This document shows positions 50,690-59,081 of a stretch of DNA of 64,000 nt, piece by piece. The stretch spans positions 5,887,001 through 5,951,000 of the forward strand of contig NZ_CP054916.1 in NCBI RefSeq assembly GCF_013364155.1. Reading direction: 5' to 3'. The position numbers were made by a program, and so were the translations under genes. Every line of letters begins with the position of its first letter. Positions within the stretch are counted from its first letter, which is position 1. This stretch comes from Streptomyces sp. NA02950 (GTDB taxonomy: Bacteria > Actinomycetota > Actinomycetes > Streptomycetales > Streptomycetaceae). The notes beneath the pieces are model-generated. The model made no database searches and was not told the origin of the DNA. It saw nothing but the letters and a program-made list of their open reading frames with translations.

Positions 50690-51714
50690 CTCCTGGCCCC
50701 GACGCGGTCGTCGTCTCCGGAGTCGGTCTGGCCCTGTCCGGCGCGGGCACCCCGGACGCGCTGCTGCGGGAACCCCGCCCGGCCACGGGTCCGCAGGGCC
50801 CGTTCGACACCACCACCCGGATCGGCCGCCGCGGCCACCGCTACAAGGACCGGGCCACCCGGCTTGCGCTGTGCGCCGCCCTCGACGCGCTGCGGGACGC
50901 CGCCCTGGTCCGCGGCGACGACGCCGAACTGACCGTGCCGGGCGCCACCGTGGGCGTGGTCGGCAGCTCCAACCTGGGCAACCTCGACACCGCGTGCATG
51001 ACCGCCGCCGCCATCGCCGAGGAATCCGCCTGCGGTCTGAGCCCCATGAGCCTGCCCAACGCCTCCAGCAATGTGATCGCCTCCTGGGTGGCGATCCGGC
51101 ACGGGCTGCGCGGCCCCAACCTGATGCTGTGCAACGGGCCCACCTCCGGCCTGGACGCCGTCCACTGGGGTGCCGCGCTGGTCACCGCGGGACGGGTCCG
51201 CCGGGCCCTGGTGGTCGGTGTCGAGACCCACAACCCCGTCGTCGAGGACCTGGCCGGACGCCCGGCCGGGGAACTGCTCGACGGCGCCGCCGCCCTCGTC
51301 GTCGAAGGCGCCCGGTGGGCGCGCGAGCGGGGGGCGCCCGCAGCCGCCGTCCTCGGACCGTACGAGCGGCGGCCGGGGCTCGGCCCGTGCGTGACGGCGC
51401 TGCTGCTTGAAGGCCCGCCCCCCGGCGTCTGGTTCACCCCCGAGGGCTACGAGGAACCCGCGGACGCCGCCGCACCCGTGCCCGGCGGAGTGCCCCGGCA
51501 CGACGTCACCGTCGCCCTCGGCCGCGCCTCCGGCGCCCTCGGCGTCCTCCAGTGCGCCGCGGCGGTCGGCTGGCTGGCCGCCGACGGCTCCGGGGACGCC
51601 CTGCTCACCAGCGGCGACGACACCGCCGACGCCGTGGCCGGACTGCTGCTGCGCCCCACGACCGCCCCGCGCCCCGGCCCGGGCGCCCCCCTTTCAGCGA
51701 TGGAGAGCCCCTGA
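50686..51714 (+). CDS. Ketosynthase-like chain-length factor A
   Basis: The 342-residue protein keeps the thiolase fold at the N-terminus (DAVVVSGVGLALSGAG) and GPNLMLCNGPTSGLDAVHWGA, but Pro152 replaces the catalytic Cys and no HGTGT or GHT.GA motifs follow. This fits a chain-length factor, which pairs with a ketosynthase and sets or supports elongation. It is shorter than usual (about 400). Overlaps on both sides (ATGA, TGATG) indicate tight coupling with ketosynthase 2. Confidence 0.85.
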   Translation: MTPGPDAVVVSGVGLALSGAGTPDALLREPRPATGPQGPFDTTTRIGRRGHRYKDRATRLALCAALDALRDAALVRGDDAELTVPGATVGVVGSSNLGNLDTACMTAAAIAEESACGLSPMSLPNASSNVIASWVAIRHGLRGPNLMLCNGPTSGLDAVHWGAALVTAGRVRRALVVGVETHNPVVEDLAGRPAGELLDGAAALVVEGARWARERGAPAAAVLGPYERRPGLGPCVTALLLEGPPPGVWFTPEGYEEPADAAAPVPGGVPRHDVTVALGRASGALGVLQCAAAVGWLAADGSGDALLTSGDDTADAVAGLLLRPTTAPRPGPGAPLSAMESP

Positions 51715-52703
51715 TGACAGCCGCCGCGCCGATGCGGACCAAAGCCCTGCTGGCCGACACCACCACCGTGACGCTGCGTCCGCGCTACGAGGGCTCCAAC
51801 ATCTGCACCTGGATCGGGTTCAAGCACGTCAACTATCTCGTCGAGGAAGCCGTGCTGATCCACTTCGCCGGATGCGGGGCGTCCGCCCGGCTGCTCTACG
51901 AGGAGCACGGCCTCGGGCTGGACATCGTCTCCCTGGACACCCGCATCCTGCACGCCTTCCACATGGACGACGAGGCTCAGGCCGAGGTGGTCCCGGACAC
52001 CTCCGACGGTGACACCACCCTCGGGTTCAAGGTGACCCTGTACGTCGCGCGCGGCGGCTCCTCCCTCAAGGCCGTCACCGCCACCGTGCGCGTGGCACTG
52101 CGCACCGACACCTACCTCGAGACGCCCGGACAGCCGCCGGGGGAGCTGGCCCGCTTCGCCACCGAGCGGCTGGGCGCCGGCGCACCGGCCGCCGGGGTGG
52201 TGCCGGTGCCCGAACTGCCCGCGGACGCCGACGAGCGGGCCGTGCTCGCGGCGCTGACCGGCGGCCGCAATGCCCACGCCTGGAAGTGGACCATCCCCTA
52301 CCCCTACTGCCACTTCACCGAGCGGCTCCAGCTGTCCGGCTATCTGCGGCTGATGGAGGAGGCCAAGGACCGCTTCGTGGGGGCCCGCGGCATCTCCATC
52401 AAGACCCTGCTGGACGACCGCAAATGGATACCCGTCGTCCCCCGGTCCGGCGTCCGGATCACCGGCGAGGCGATGATGGAGGAGGACCTCTACACGGTCT
52501 ACACCGTGGAGGAGATCTTCAAGGACCTCACCTACACCGCCCGGATGGACTGCTTCGTCCTCCGCGACGGCGCCCTCGCCCTCACCGCCACCGGCCGGAT
52601 CGTGCACGGCTACGCGCTGATCGAGAACCGCCGCGACTGGCGGCTGGTCCCCTTCGACCAGCGGGTGCTGGACGCCATCGGCGGGAAGGCGAGCACCCCC
52701 TGA
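51714..52703 (+). CDS. Double-hot-dog thioesterase/dehydratase-like protein
   Basis: The 329-residue protein looks like two fused hot-dog domains. The first covers about 20-165 (RYEGSNICTWIGFKHVNYLVEEAVLIHF, then LYEEHGLGLDIVSLDTRI), the second about 185-320 (WKWTIPYPYCHFTERLQLSGYLRLMEEAKDRF, GVRITGEAMMEEDLYTVYTVEEI). Acyl-CoA or acyl-ACP thioesterases of the FatA/FatB-like and 4HBT families have this layout, so it may release the chain; a dehydratase role is possible. It is coupled on both sides (TGATG). Confidence 0.7.
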   Translation: MTAAAPMRTKALLADTTTVTLRPRYEGSNICTWIGFKHVNYLVEEAVLIHFAGCGASARLLYEEHGLGLDIVSLDTRILHAFHMDDEAQAEVVPDTSDGDTTLGFKVTLYVARGGSSLKAVTATVRVALRTDTYLETPGQPPGELARFATERLGAGAPAAGVVPVPELPADADERAVLAALTGGRNAHAWKWTIPYPYCHFTERLQLSGYLRLMEEAKDRFVGARGISIKTLLDDRKWIPVVPRSGVRITGEAMMEEDLYTVYTVEEIFKDLTYTARMDCFVLRDGALALTATGRIVHGYALIENRRDWRLVPFDQRVLDAIGGKASTP

Positions 52704-53905
52704 TGGACGATGTGCTGATCACCGGGCTGGGGGCGCTGTCCCCGCTGGGCTCGGGCGTCGACGCCTTCTGGCGCGGTATGCACACGGTGGAAACGACCCC
52801 GGTCACGGTGCCCGATCCGCTCGCCCGCATGGACCACCCGCTGATGTACCTGGTGCCCGAGGACGCTCTGCCGGACGGGCCCGCCGAGCAGGACGGGCTG
52901 CCGCTGGGGCGCGGTTCGCAGTTCGCCCTGGAGGCGGCGCGCCAGGCCGTCGAGGACGCCGGGCTCGACCCGGGGGGCGGTGCGCCCGATCCGCGCCGGG
53001 TGGCCGTGGCCCTCGGCAGCGGTATGGGCGACACCGACCTCCACGAGCGCTGGTGGACCGGTGCCGGACCGGACCCCGGCCGCTGGGCCCCGGTCTATCC
53101 GGTGGCCTCGGCGGTGGCCGCGTGGTTCGGTGCGCAAGGGCCCACCACCTGTGTCAGCAACGCCTGTTCGGCCAGCGGCTACGCCCTGTCCGAGGGAGCC
53201 GATCTGATCCGCTCCGGTGAGGCGGACGTGGTCATCGCGGGCGGCGCCGAGGCCTACTCCCGGGTGGCGCTGGCCTGTTTCAACCGGCTGGGCGCGATCG
53301 ACCCCGAACGGTGCCGTCCGTTCGCCGCCGAGCGCGACGGCACCCTGTTCGGCGAGGGCTCGGCCGTCCTGGTCCTGGAGTCCGCGGCCCACGCCCGCGC
53401 CCGGGGCGTCCGTACCGTCTACGGCCGGCTGGCGGGCACCGGGTGGAGCTGCGACGCGTACCACCCGACCGCGCCCGAGCCCAGCGGCGCCCAGATCGAA
53501 CGGGCGATACGGGACGCGCTGCGGGAGGCGGGGGCGAGCGCCGCACCGGGGGACGGGGGCCTGGGGTTCGTCCTGCCGCACGGCACCGGCACCGAGCTGA
53601 ACGACGTGGTGGAGAGCCGCATCCTGGACGCGCTGACGGACGGCCCCGCGGCGCCGCTGTACAGCCTGAAGGCACTGATCGGGCACACTGGCGGCGCGGC
53701 GGGCGCGTTCGCGGCGCTGGCCGCCGTCCTGATGCTGCACCACCGGACGCTGCCGCCCAATGTGCCGGTCGGGGCCCTCGACCCCGAGTGCCCGGTGCGG
53801 CTGCCGTCCGAGCCATCCCCGATGACCGCGCCCTACGGTCTGGTCAACGCCTACGCGTTCGGCGGCAACAACATCTCGCTCGTCTTCGGGGAGGCCGGGT
53901 CATGA
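52703..53905 (+). CDS. Ketosynthase 3 (active)
   Basis: The 400-residue condensing enzyme has Cys155 (VSNACSASGYAL), His293 (LPHGTGTELND), Lys323 and His328 (IGHTGGAAGAF). It overlaps the preceding hot-dog gene (TGATG) and the following Cys-less gene (ATGA), so it probably forms a KS/CLF heterodimer with the protein at 53902. It is the third catalytically intact ketosynthase in the locus. Confidence 0.94.
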   Translation: MDDVLITGLGALSPLGSGVDAFWRGMHTVETTPVTVPDPLARMDHPLMYLVPEDALPDGPAEQDGLPLGRGSQFALEAARQAVEDAGLDPGGGAPDPRRVAVALGSGMGDTDLHERWWTGAGPDPGRWAPVYPVASAVAAWFGAQGPTTCVSNACSASGYALSEGADLIRSGEADVVIAGGAEAYSRVALACFNRLGAIDPERCRPFAAERDGTLFGEGSAVLVLESAAHARARGVRTVYGRLAGTGWSCDAYHPTAPEPSGAQIERAIRDALREAGASAAPGDGGLGFVLPHGTGTELNDVVESRILDALTDGPAAPLYSLKALIGHTGGAAGAFAALAAVLMLHHRTLPPNVPVGALDPECPVRLPSEPSPMTAPYGLVNAYAFGGNNISLVFGEAGS

Positions 53906-54891
53906 GCGGCACCGATGTGGTGGTGACGGGCGTGGGCAGGGTGAGCGCCGACGGCTTCGACTTCCGTACCGCGCTCGGCCGCCGCGGCTACAAGTACCTG
54001 CCCTCCGCCACCCAGTACCTCCTGGCCGCGGCCAGACGCGCGCTGGCCGACGCCGGTCCGGAGGCCCTGGAGGCGGCCGGGCCCGAGCGCCGGGGCGCCG
54101 CGGTGGGCACCAACAGCGCGGCCGTCGCGCTGCACCACGCCATGGACGGGACGGTCACCGGGACCGGTGCCGAGGGGCTGAGCCCGCTCACCGCGCCCTA
54201 CTTCTCCATCAACCTCTTCGGCAGCCGCCTGGCCACCGAACACGACCTCAAGGGCTTCAACCTCACCCTCACCACCCCCAGGGTGGCCGGGTTCGAGGCG
54301 CTGCGCACCGGCCGGCGCGCACTGGCCGCGGGCCGGGCCGGGCTGCTGATCGCCGGGGCCACCGAGGAGGCGCTGCCCGAGGACGAGCCGGGTGCGGACA
54401 CCTCGGAGGCCGGGGCCGTCGCGCTGCTGCTGGAGCCCGCGGACTCGCTCGCGGCCCGGGGCGGGCGGGCGCTGGGGCGGCTGGACATCCGCACCCTCTT
54501 CCTGCCGCCCCGGCTGGCCGCCTCCGGCGAGGGCACCGACCGGGCGGCGGCCCTGGTGCGGGACGCGCTCGACGCGCTCGGCCACCGGCCGGACGCCCCG
54601 CTGACCACCACCGCCGTGCTCGACGGCTCCCCGGTGGGGGAGGCGGTCGCGGCGGCACTGGAGAACGTGACGGGGGACGGGAAGCCCGAGCTGGTCCCCG
54701 CGGGCGCGGGCGCCCTGGAGCCGGTGGCGCGGGCCGCCGCCGCCCTGGACGGCGACCCCGGCCGGACCCACGCGGTGCTCACCGCGGCGGCCGAGGGACA
54801 TCTCGCCGTCTGCCTGGTCACCCCCGGTGACACCGGAGCCGGTGCGGACGGACAGCCGACGAGCACACCACGGAGGGCGGACGACCGATGA
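53902..54891 (+). CDS. Ketosynthase-like chain-length factor B
   Basis: The 329-residue protein has the ketosynthase fold (TDVVVTGVGRVSADG; GTNSAAVALHHAMDG) but the active-site block reads LTTPRVAGFEALRTG, placing Arg127 where the catalytic Cys should be, and the His motifs are absent. It is thus non-condensing and chain-length-factor-like. Coupled starts link it to ketosynthase 3 upstream and the enoyl reductase downstream. It is short for the family. Confidence 0.83.
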   Translation: MSGTDVVVTGVGRVSADGFDFRTALGRRGYKYLPSATQYLLAAARRALADAGPEALEAAGPERRGAAVGTNSAAVALHHAMDGTVTGTGAEGLSPLTAPYFSINLFGSRLATEHDLKGFNLTLTTPRVAGFEALRTGRRALAAGRAGLLIAGATEEALPEDEPGADTSEAGAVALLLEPADSLAARGGRALGRLDIRTLFLPPRLAASGEGTDRAAALVRDALDALGHRPDAPLTTTAVLDGSPVGEAVAAALENVTGDGKPELVPAGAGALEPVARAAAALDGDPGRTHAVLTAAAEGHLAVCLVTPGDTGAGADGQPTSTPRRADDR

Positions 54892-55679
54892 TCACCTCAC
54901 TCGAAGGATCCTGGTGTCTGGTCCTCGGCGCCTCCAGCGGCATGGGCCTGGCCATCGGCCATGAGCTGGCCCGCGCGGGCGTCAACATCCTGGGCCTGCA
55001 CTTCGACACCGCCGAGGGGCAGGAGAAGGCGGCCGTCGCCCGCGAGGAGATGCGCGGCCACGGCGTCCAGGCGCACTTCTTCAACGCCAACGCCGCCTCC
55101 GCCCGGACCCGCGAGGAACTGCTGCCGCGGTTCGCGGAGCTGACCGGGGGCACCGGGATCCGTATCGTCGTCCACTCGCTGGCCTTCGGCACCCTGCTGC
55201 CGTACATCGCCCAGGACGGCGAGGACGGGCTGACCACACGTCAGATGACCATGACACTCGATGTGATGGCCCACTCCCTCGTCTACTGGACCCAGGACCT
55301 GTTCACCGCGGGACTGCTCCGCCAGGGCGCCAAGGTGTACGCCATGACCAGCGCCGGAGGGGTCCGGGTGATGCCCAGCTACGGTGCCGTCTCCGCCGCC
55401 AAGGCCGCCCTGGAGTCCCATGTGCGCCAGCTCGCCCTGGAGCTGGCGCCCTCCGGGATCTCCGTCAACGCCCTGCGCGCCGGGGTGACCCTGACCCCTT
55501 CCATGGAGCGGATCCCCGACAGCGAGCGGATCGCCGCCTACGCCACCGGGCTCAATCCGCACCGGCGGCTGACCCGGCCCGAGGACGTGGCCGAGGCCGT
55601 CTCCCTGCTGTCCCGCTCCGACTCCTCCTGGATCACCGGCAATGTGATCGGGGTCGACGGCGGCGAGATCCTGACCTGA
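54888..55679 (+). CDS. FabI/FabL-type enoyl reductase
   Basis: The 263-residue SDR has the modified nucleotide motif LVLGASSGMGLAIG and, in the active site, Tyr165 and Lys172 separated by six residues (SYGAVSAAKAALE). That Tyr-x6-Lys spacing marks FabI/FabL enoyl reductases and differs from the Tyr-x3-Lys of ketoreductases. It would reduce a trans-2-enoyl-ACP, so at least part of the product chain is probably saturated. It overlaps the chain-length factor stop by four bases. Confidence 0.85.
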   Translation: MITSLEGSWCLVLGASSGMGLAIGHELARAGVNILGLHFDTAEGQEKAAVAREEMRGHGVQAHFFNANAASARTREELLPRFAELTGGTGIRIVVHSLAFGTLLPYIAQDGEDGLTTRQMTMTLDVMAHSLVYWTQDLFTAGLLRQGAKVYAMTSAGGVRVMPSYGAVSAAKAALESHVRQLALELAPSGISVNALRAGVTLTPSMERIPDSERIAAYATGLNPHRRLTRPEDVAEAVSLLSRSDSSWITGNVIGVDGGEILT

Positions 55680-55692
55680 CGAGGACGCGCAG

Positions 55693-56019
55693 ATGACTGA
55701 CCACCTGCTCATCGAGAGCGGCGGACCGCAGACCGGGCCCGCCTGCGAGCGGTTCGTCGGCGACGCGGTGCGGCTGGCCGGGGACGGCCACCGGGTGGTG
55801 CTGTTCCTCGTCGAGAACGGGGTGACCGCCGCCCTGCCCGGTGCCTCACCGGCCGTCGCGACCCTGCTGCGGGACGGCGGCGAGCTGTGGGTGGACACCT
55901 TCTCGGCCGCCCAGCGCGCCCTGCCCGCCGCCGATCTGCTGCCCGACTGCCGGATGGTGGAGATGGACGACGTGGCCGCCAGGCTGCTGGAGCCCGAGGT
56001 GCGGACGGTGTGGCACTGA
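55693..56019 (+). CDS. DsrE-like small protein 1
   Basis: The 108-residue protein fits the DsrE/TusD-DsrH fold: a first strand DHLLIESGGPQTGPA, helix ERFVGDAVRLAGDG, strand HRVVLFLVENGV, a loop with DGGELWVDTFSAAQ and a C-terminal helix MDDVAARLLEP followed by VRTVWH. Cysteines occur only in ACERF and PDCRM, not at the DsrE active position. It is the first of three consecutive DsrE-like genes, 13 bases after the enoyl reductase. A sulfur-relay role is inferred from fold and context. Confidence 0.7.
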   Translation: MTDHLLIESGGPQTGPACERFVGDAVRLAGDGHRVVLFLVENGVTAALPGASPAVATLLRDGGELWVDTFSAAQRALPAADLLPDCRMVEMDDVAARLLEPEVRTVWH

Positions 56020-56426
56020 TGCCCCGGCCCGTGCCCCGGAGCGATGTGCTGATCAACCTGTTCGGCGCGCCCCATCAGAGCGACCTGGTCACCTCCGCGC
56101 TGCGGCTGGCGACCGCGCTGCTCGACCGCGGCGCCCGGGTGCAGATCTGGAGCTGCGGTGACGCCACCCGGCTGACCGGCGCGGCGCTCGGCGACACCGC
56201 GCCGCGGGACCTGGCCGACCCGGGGCGCGAACACCCCTCGGTCGCCCGGGTGGTCCGGGATCTGATCGCCGATCACCCCGACCGGCTCCACTGGTACGTC
56301 TGCCGCTTCTGCGCCGACCAGCGCGGGGCGGCCGAGCAGATCCCCGAGGTGCGCGTGAGGGCGCCGTTCGTCTTCGCCCAGCATGTCCGCGCCGCCGACA
56401 AGAGCCTGATCATGGGGGTGTGCTGA
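56019..56426 (+). CDS. DsrE-like small protein 2 with conserved Cys
   Basis: The 135-residue protein starts on the stop of protein 1 (TGATG). It has the DsrE layout: VLINLFGAPHQSDLVTSALRLATALLDRGARVQIWSCGDAT, then LHWYVCRFCADQRGAAEQIP, where the YVCRFC block aligns with the Cys that carries persulfide in DsrE/TusD, and APFVFAQHVRAADKSLIMGVC at the end. It is the most likely sulfur carrier of the trio. What it donates to is unknown. Confidence 0.75.
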   Translation: MPRPVPRSDVLINLFGAPHQSDLVTSALRLATALLDRGARVQIWSCGDATRLTGAALGDTAPRDLADPGREHPSVARVVRDLIADHPDRLHWYVCRFCADQRGAAEQIPEVRVRAPFVFAQHVRAADKSLIMGVC

Positions 56427-56429
56427 GCC

Positions 56430-56825
56430 ATGGCGGACCAGGCGCGCTGGCTGCTGATCGTGGAGAAAGCGTACCGGGGCTCGGTCGAGACCCAGTTCGC
56501 CGACGCCCTCTACTGCGTCCCCGAACTCCACCGGCAGAGCGGGGGATGCGATCTGGTGCTGCGCGGCCCCGCCGCCGGATACGCCCTCGTCAGCGATTTC
56601 ACACCGGCCGTGCGCATCGGCGGCCGGACCCTTGACTCGCTGCCCGATCCGGGCGCCTCGGTGACCCGGCTGACGGCGGCCGGGGTGACCGTCATGGTCG
56701 AGGAGGACGGGCTGACCGCGCTGGGGCGCACCGCCCGCGACCGGCTGCTGCCGGGCGTCCGGGTCATCGACGGCGGCGCCCTGGCGTCCCGCTGGCCCAC
56801 CTATGAACAGGTGTGGTTCCTGTGA
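56430..56825 (+). CDS. DsrE-like small protein 3
   Basis: The 131-residue protein follows three bases after protein 2. It reads ARWLLIVEKAYRGSVETQFADALYCVPELH, a strand-helix start like DsrE proteins, then CDLVLRGPAAGYALV, GVTVMVEEDGLTALGRTARDRLLPGVRVIDG and a final YEQVWFL. Cysteines are at ALYCV and GGCDL. It is the weakest family match of the three, but its order and coupling suggest one complex, like the three-subunit DsrEFH/TusBCD. Its stop overlaps a possible GTG start of the next gene. Confidence 0.62.
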   Translation: MADQARWLLIVEKAYRGSVETQFADALYCVPELHRQSGGCDLVLRGPAAGYALVSDFTPAVRIGGRTLDSLPDPGASVTRLTAAGVTVMVEEDGLTALGRTARDRLLPGVRVIDGGALASRWPTYEQVWFL

Positions 56826-56869
56826 CCGCGCCCGCCACCCCCGCCACCACCGAAGGAGTCCACGGACCC

Positions 56870-58018
56870 ATGAACGCTGCCGCCGCGGCCGTCCCGGTCA
56901 TCTCGGCCTGGACCGCCGTCTCGCCCCTGGGACTGAGCGGGGCGGACTTCACCACGGGGCTGCGGTCCGGCCGGAAGGCCGGTACCCCGCTGGACCCCGA
57001 GGAGTGGTCCGTGCCGTTCCAGGAGGCGTGCCTCGTGCCCGGCTTCCACATCCGGCAGATCCTGGGCCGCAAGGGCACCCGCTCGATGGACCGCGCGACC
57101 GGTCTGGCCGTGACCGCGCTCCGCGCGCTGCTGCACGGCGAGCACGGCGAGCACGGTCGGCACGGCGACGAGGGCGACAACGGCGGCGCGGGCGAACGGC
57201 TGCCGGGCGTGGGCGAACACACCGGTCTCGCCCTGGGCACCAGCACCGGCAGCGCCCAGAGCATCATGGACTTCACCCGTGACTCGCTCGTCAGTGAGCG
57301 GCCCTTCTTCGTCGACCCGGCCCGCTTCCCCAACACGGTGATGAACTGCGCGGCCGGACAGTCCGCCATCTGGCACGGGCTCAAGGGCCCCAACACCACC
57401 ATTGCCGGGGGCCGCGCCACCGGACTGCTCGCCCTCCAGTACGCACTGCGGCTCCAGCGCGCCGGACGCGCGGGCCCGGTGCTGTGCGGTGCCGTGGAGG
57501 AGTTCTCCTCCGCCCGCGCCTGGCTGGAGTGGCACGCCCGCGCCGACGAGGACGCCACCGCCGTGCTCGGCGAGGGCGCGGCCGTCTGGCTGCTGGAGCC
57601 GGAGGCCGCCGCGGCCGAGCACGGCCGCCGCGCCCTCGCCGAGGTCGCGGGGCTGGAGTTCGGCTGCGCCCCCGATCCGGACGCCGTCCGCACCGTGCTC
57701 GCGGACGCGATCCGGCGGCTGCTGGACCGTACCGGAGTGGCCCCCGGCGAGGTGCGGATGCTCGCCGACTCCGCGGCCCCCGGCGCCGAGGGCGCGGCCG
57801 AACGGTCCGCCCTCGCCGATGCCTTCGACGGCCGTCAGCCGCCCATGATCTCGGCCGCCGACCTCATCGGCGACACCTGCGCCGCCTCGGCGGCCTTCCA
57901 GATCGCCGCCGTCCTCGCGCTCGCCGAGCGCAAGGACCTCGCCCCCGGCGGACACGCCCTGGTCACCTCGGTCGACCGGGACGGCGTGGTCGGGGCGGCC
58001 CTGCTGCGGATCCGGTGA
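56870..58018 (+). CDS. Ketosynthase-like chain-length factor C
   Basis: ATG 56870, with AAGGAG 11 bases upstream, gives 382 residues; GTG 56822, overlapping the previous stop, is an alternative. The ketosynthase fold is clear (FPNTVMNCAAGQSAIWHGLKGPN), but the active-site block IAGGRATGLLAL puts Arg182 at the Cys position, and the HGTGT and GHT motifs have changed (LADSAAPG, IGDTCAAS). It is therefore chain-length-factor-like. A His/Gly-rich insertion (HGEHGEHGRHGDEGDNGG, about 89-106) is unusual. Confidence 0.83.
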   Translation: MNAAAAAVPVISAWTAVSPLGLSGADFTTGLRSGRKAGTPLDPEEWSVPFQEACLVPGFHIRQILGRKGTRSMDRATGLAVTALRALLHGEHGEHGRHGDEGDNGGAGERLPGVGEHTGLALGTSTGSAQSIMDFTRDSLVSERPFFVDPARFPNTVMNCAAGQSAIWHGLKGPNTTIAGGRATGLLALQYALRLQRAGRAGPVLCGAVEEFSSARAWLEWHARADEDATAVLGEGAAVWLLEPEAAAAEHGRRALAEVAGLEFGCAPDPDAVRTVLADAIRRLLDRTGVAPGEVRMLADSAAPGAEGAAERSALADAFDGRQPPMISAADLIGDTCAASAAFQIAAVLALAERKDLAPGGHALVTSVDRDGVVGAALLRIR

Positions 58019-58056
58019 GGGCCGGCCGCCCCGAGCTGCACAAGGAGTTGGTTGAC

Positions 58057-59049
58057 ATGACGGGCACAGAGGTGACGGGCAGTGAGGTCACGCCCGGAGA
58101 ACCGGTGGACACCCCATCGCGCACCGCGCTGGTCTTCCCCGGCCAGGGCGCGCAGAAGGCGGGCATGGGCGCGCCCTGGCGGGACGCCCCGTCCTGGCCG
58201 CTGGTGGCCGGGGTCTCCGAGTACACCGGGATCGACGTCGAGGAGCTGCTGCTCAAGGCCGACGACGAGACGCTGCGCCGGACCGACCTCGCCCAGATCG
58301 CGGTGTTCACCACCGAGGTGCTGGTGCATCGCGAGGCGAGCGAGGCCGGGGTGCTGGGCGAGGTGGTGGCCTGCGCCGGGCACAGCCTGGGCGAGTACAC
58401 CGCGCTCTACGCGGCCGGGGCCGTACCGCTCGCCGACGCCGCCCGGCTGGTCGCCGCCCGCGGCCGGGCGATGCGCGCCTGCGCCGAGCGCTCCCCGGGC
58501 ACCATGGCCGCCGTGGTCCGGCTCGGCCCGGAGAGCGTGGAGGCCCTGGTGGCGCGGGTCCAGCAGGAGGGCCCGGAGATCTGGGTCGCCAATGTGAACG
58601 CGCCCGGCGCGATCGTGGTCTCGGGCACGGCCGAGGGCGTGGACCGGCTCGCCGAACTGGCCGTCGGGGCCGAGGGCAAGGTGATCCGGCTCGCCGTCGG
58701 CGGCGCCTTCCACAGCCCGCTGATGGCCGCCGCCGCCGACGAACTGCGCGAGGCCCTGGCCGCCGTGCACTTCGCCCCCGAGCATCTGCCCGTCGTCGCC
58801 AACGTGGACGCCCGCGCGTACCGCACCGGCGAGCGCTGGCGGGAGCTCGAACTCGACCAGCTCACCAGCCCGGTGCGCTGGGAGGCGGGCGTCCGCACCC
58901 TCGCCGGGGAACTCGGCTGTACCCGGTTCGTGGAGCTCGGCCCGGGCCGCCAGCTCACCGGGATGATCCGGCGGACCGCGGAGGGGGCCGTGACCGTACC
59001 GGTCGACTCACCCGCGGCGCTCGTCAAACTCACCACCGATCCGCGCTGA
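58057..59049 (+). CDS. Malonyl-CoA:ACP acyltransferase (FabD-like)
   Basis: The 330-residue enzyme loads malonyl units on the carrier proteins. Motifs: LVFPGQGAQKAGMG, the nucleophile Ser110 in CAGHSLGEYTALYAAG, Arg in VAARGRAM, and His219 in GGAFHSPLM. AAGGAG precedes the ATG by nine bases. Having its own acyltransferase, beyond the housekeeping fab operon, supports a dedicated PKS. Confidence 0.94.
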   Translation: MTGTEVTGSEVTPGEPVDTPSRTALVFPGQGAQKAGMGAPWRDAPSWPLVAGVSEYTGIDVEELLLKADDETLRRTDLAQIAVFTTEVLVHREASEAGVLGEVVACAGHSLGEYTALYAAGAVPLADAARLVAARGRAMRACAERSPGTMAAVVRLGPESVEALVARVQQEGPEIWVANVNAPGAIVVSGTAEGVDRLAELAVGAEGKVIRLAVGGAFHSPLMAAAADELREALAAVHFAPEHLPVVANVDARAYRTGERWRELELDQLTSPVRWEAGVRTLAGELGCTRFVELGPGRQLTGMIRRTAEGAVTVPVDSPAALVKLTTDPR

Positions 59050-59081
59050 CGCACCATGCTGACGCACAAAGGAGACACCCC

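Noticed and set aside
49547..54891. An aromatic type II PKS (minimal KS/CLF/ACP with cyclases)
   Set aside because: No cyclase or aromatase is present, whereas DH and ER enzymes are, so a reduced chain is expected.
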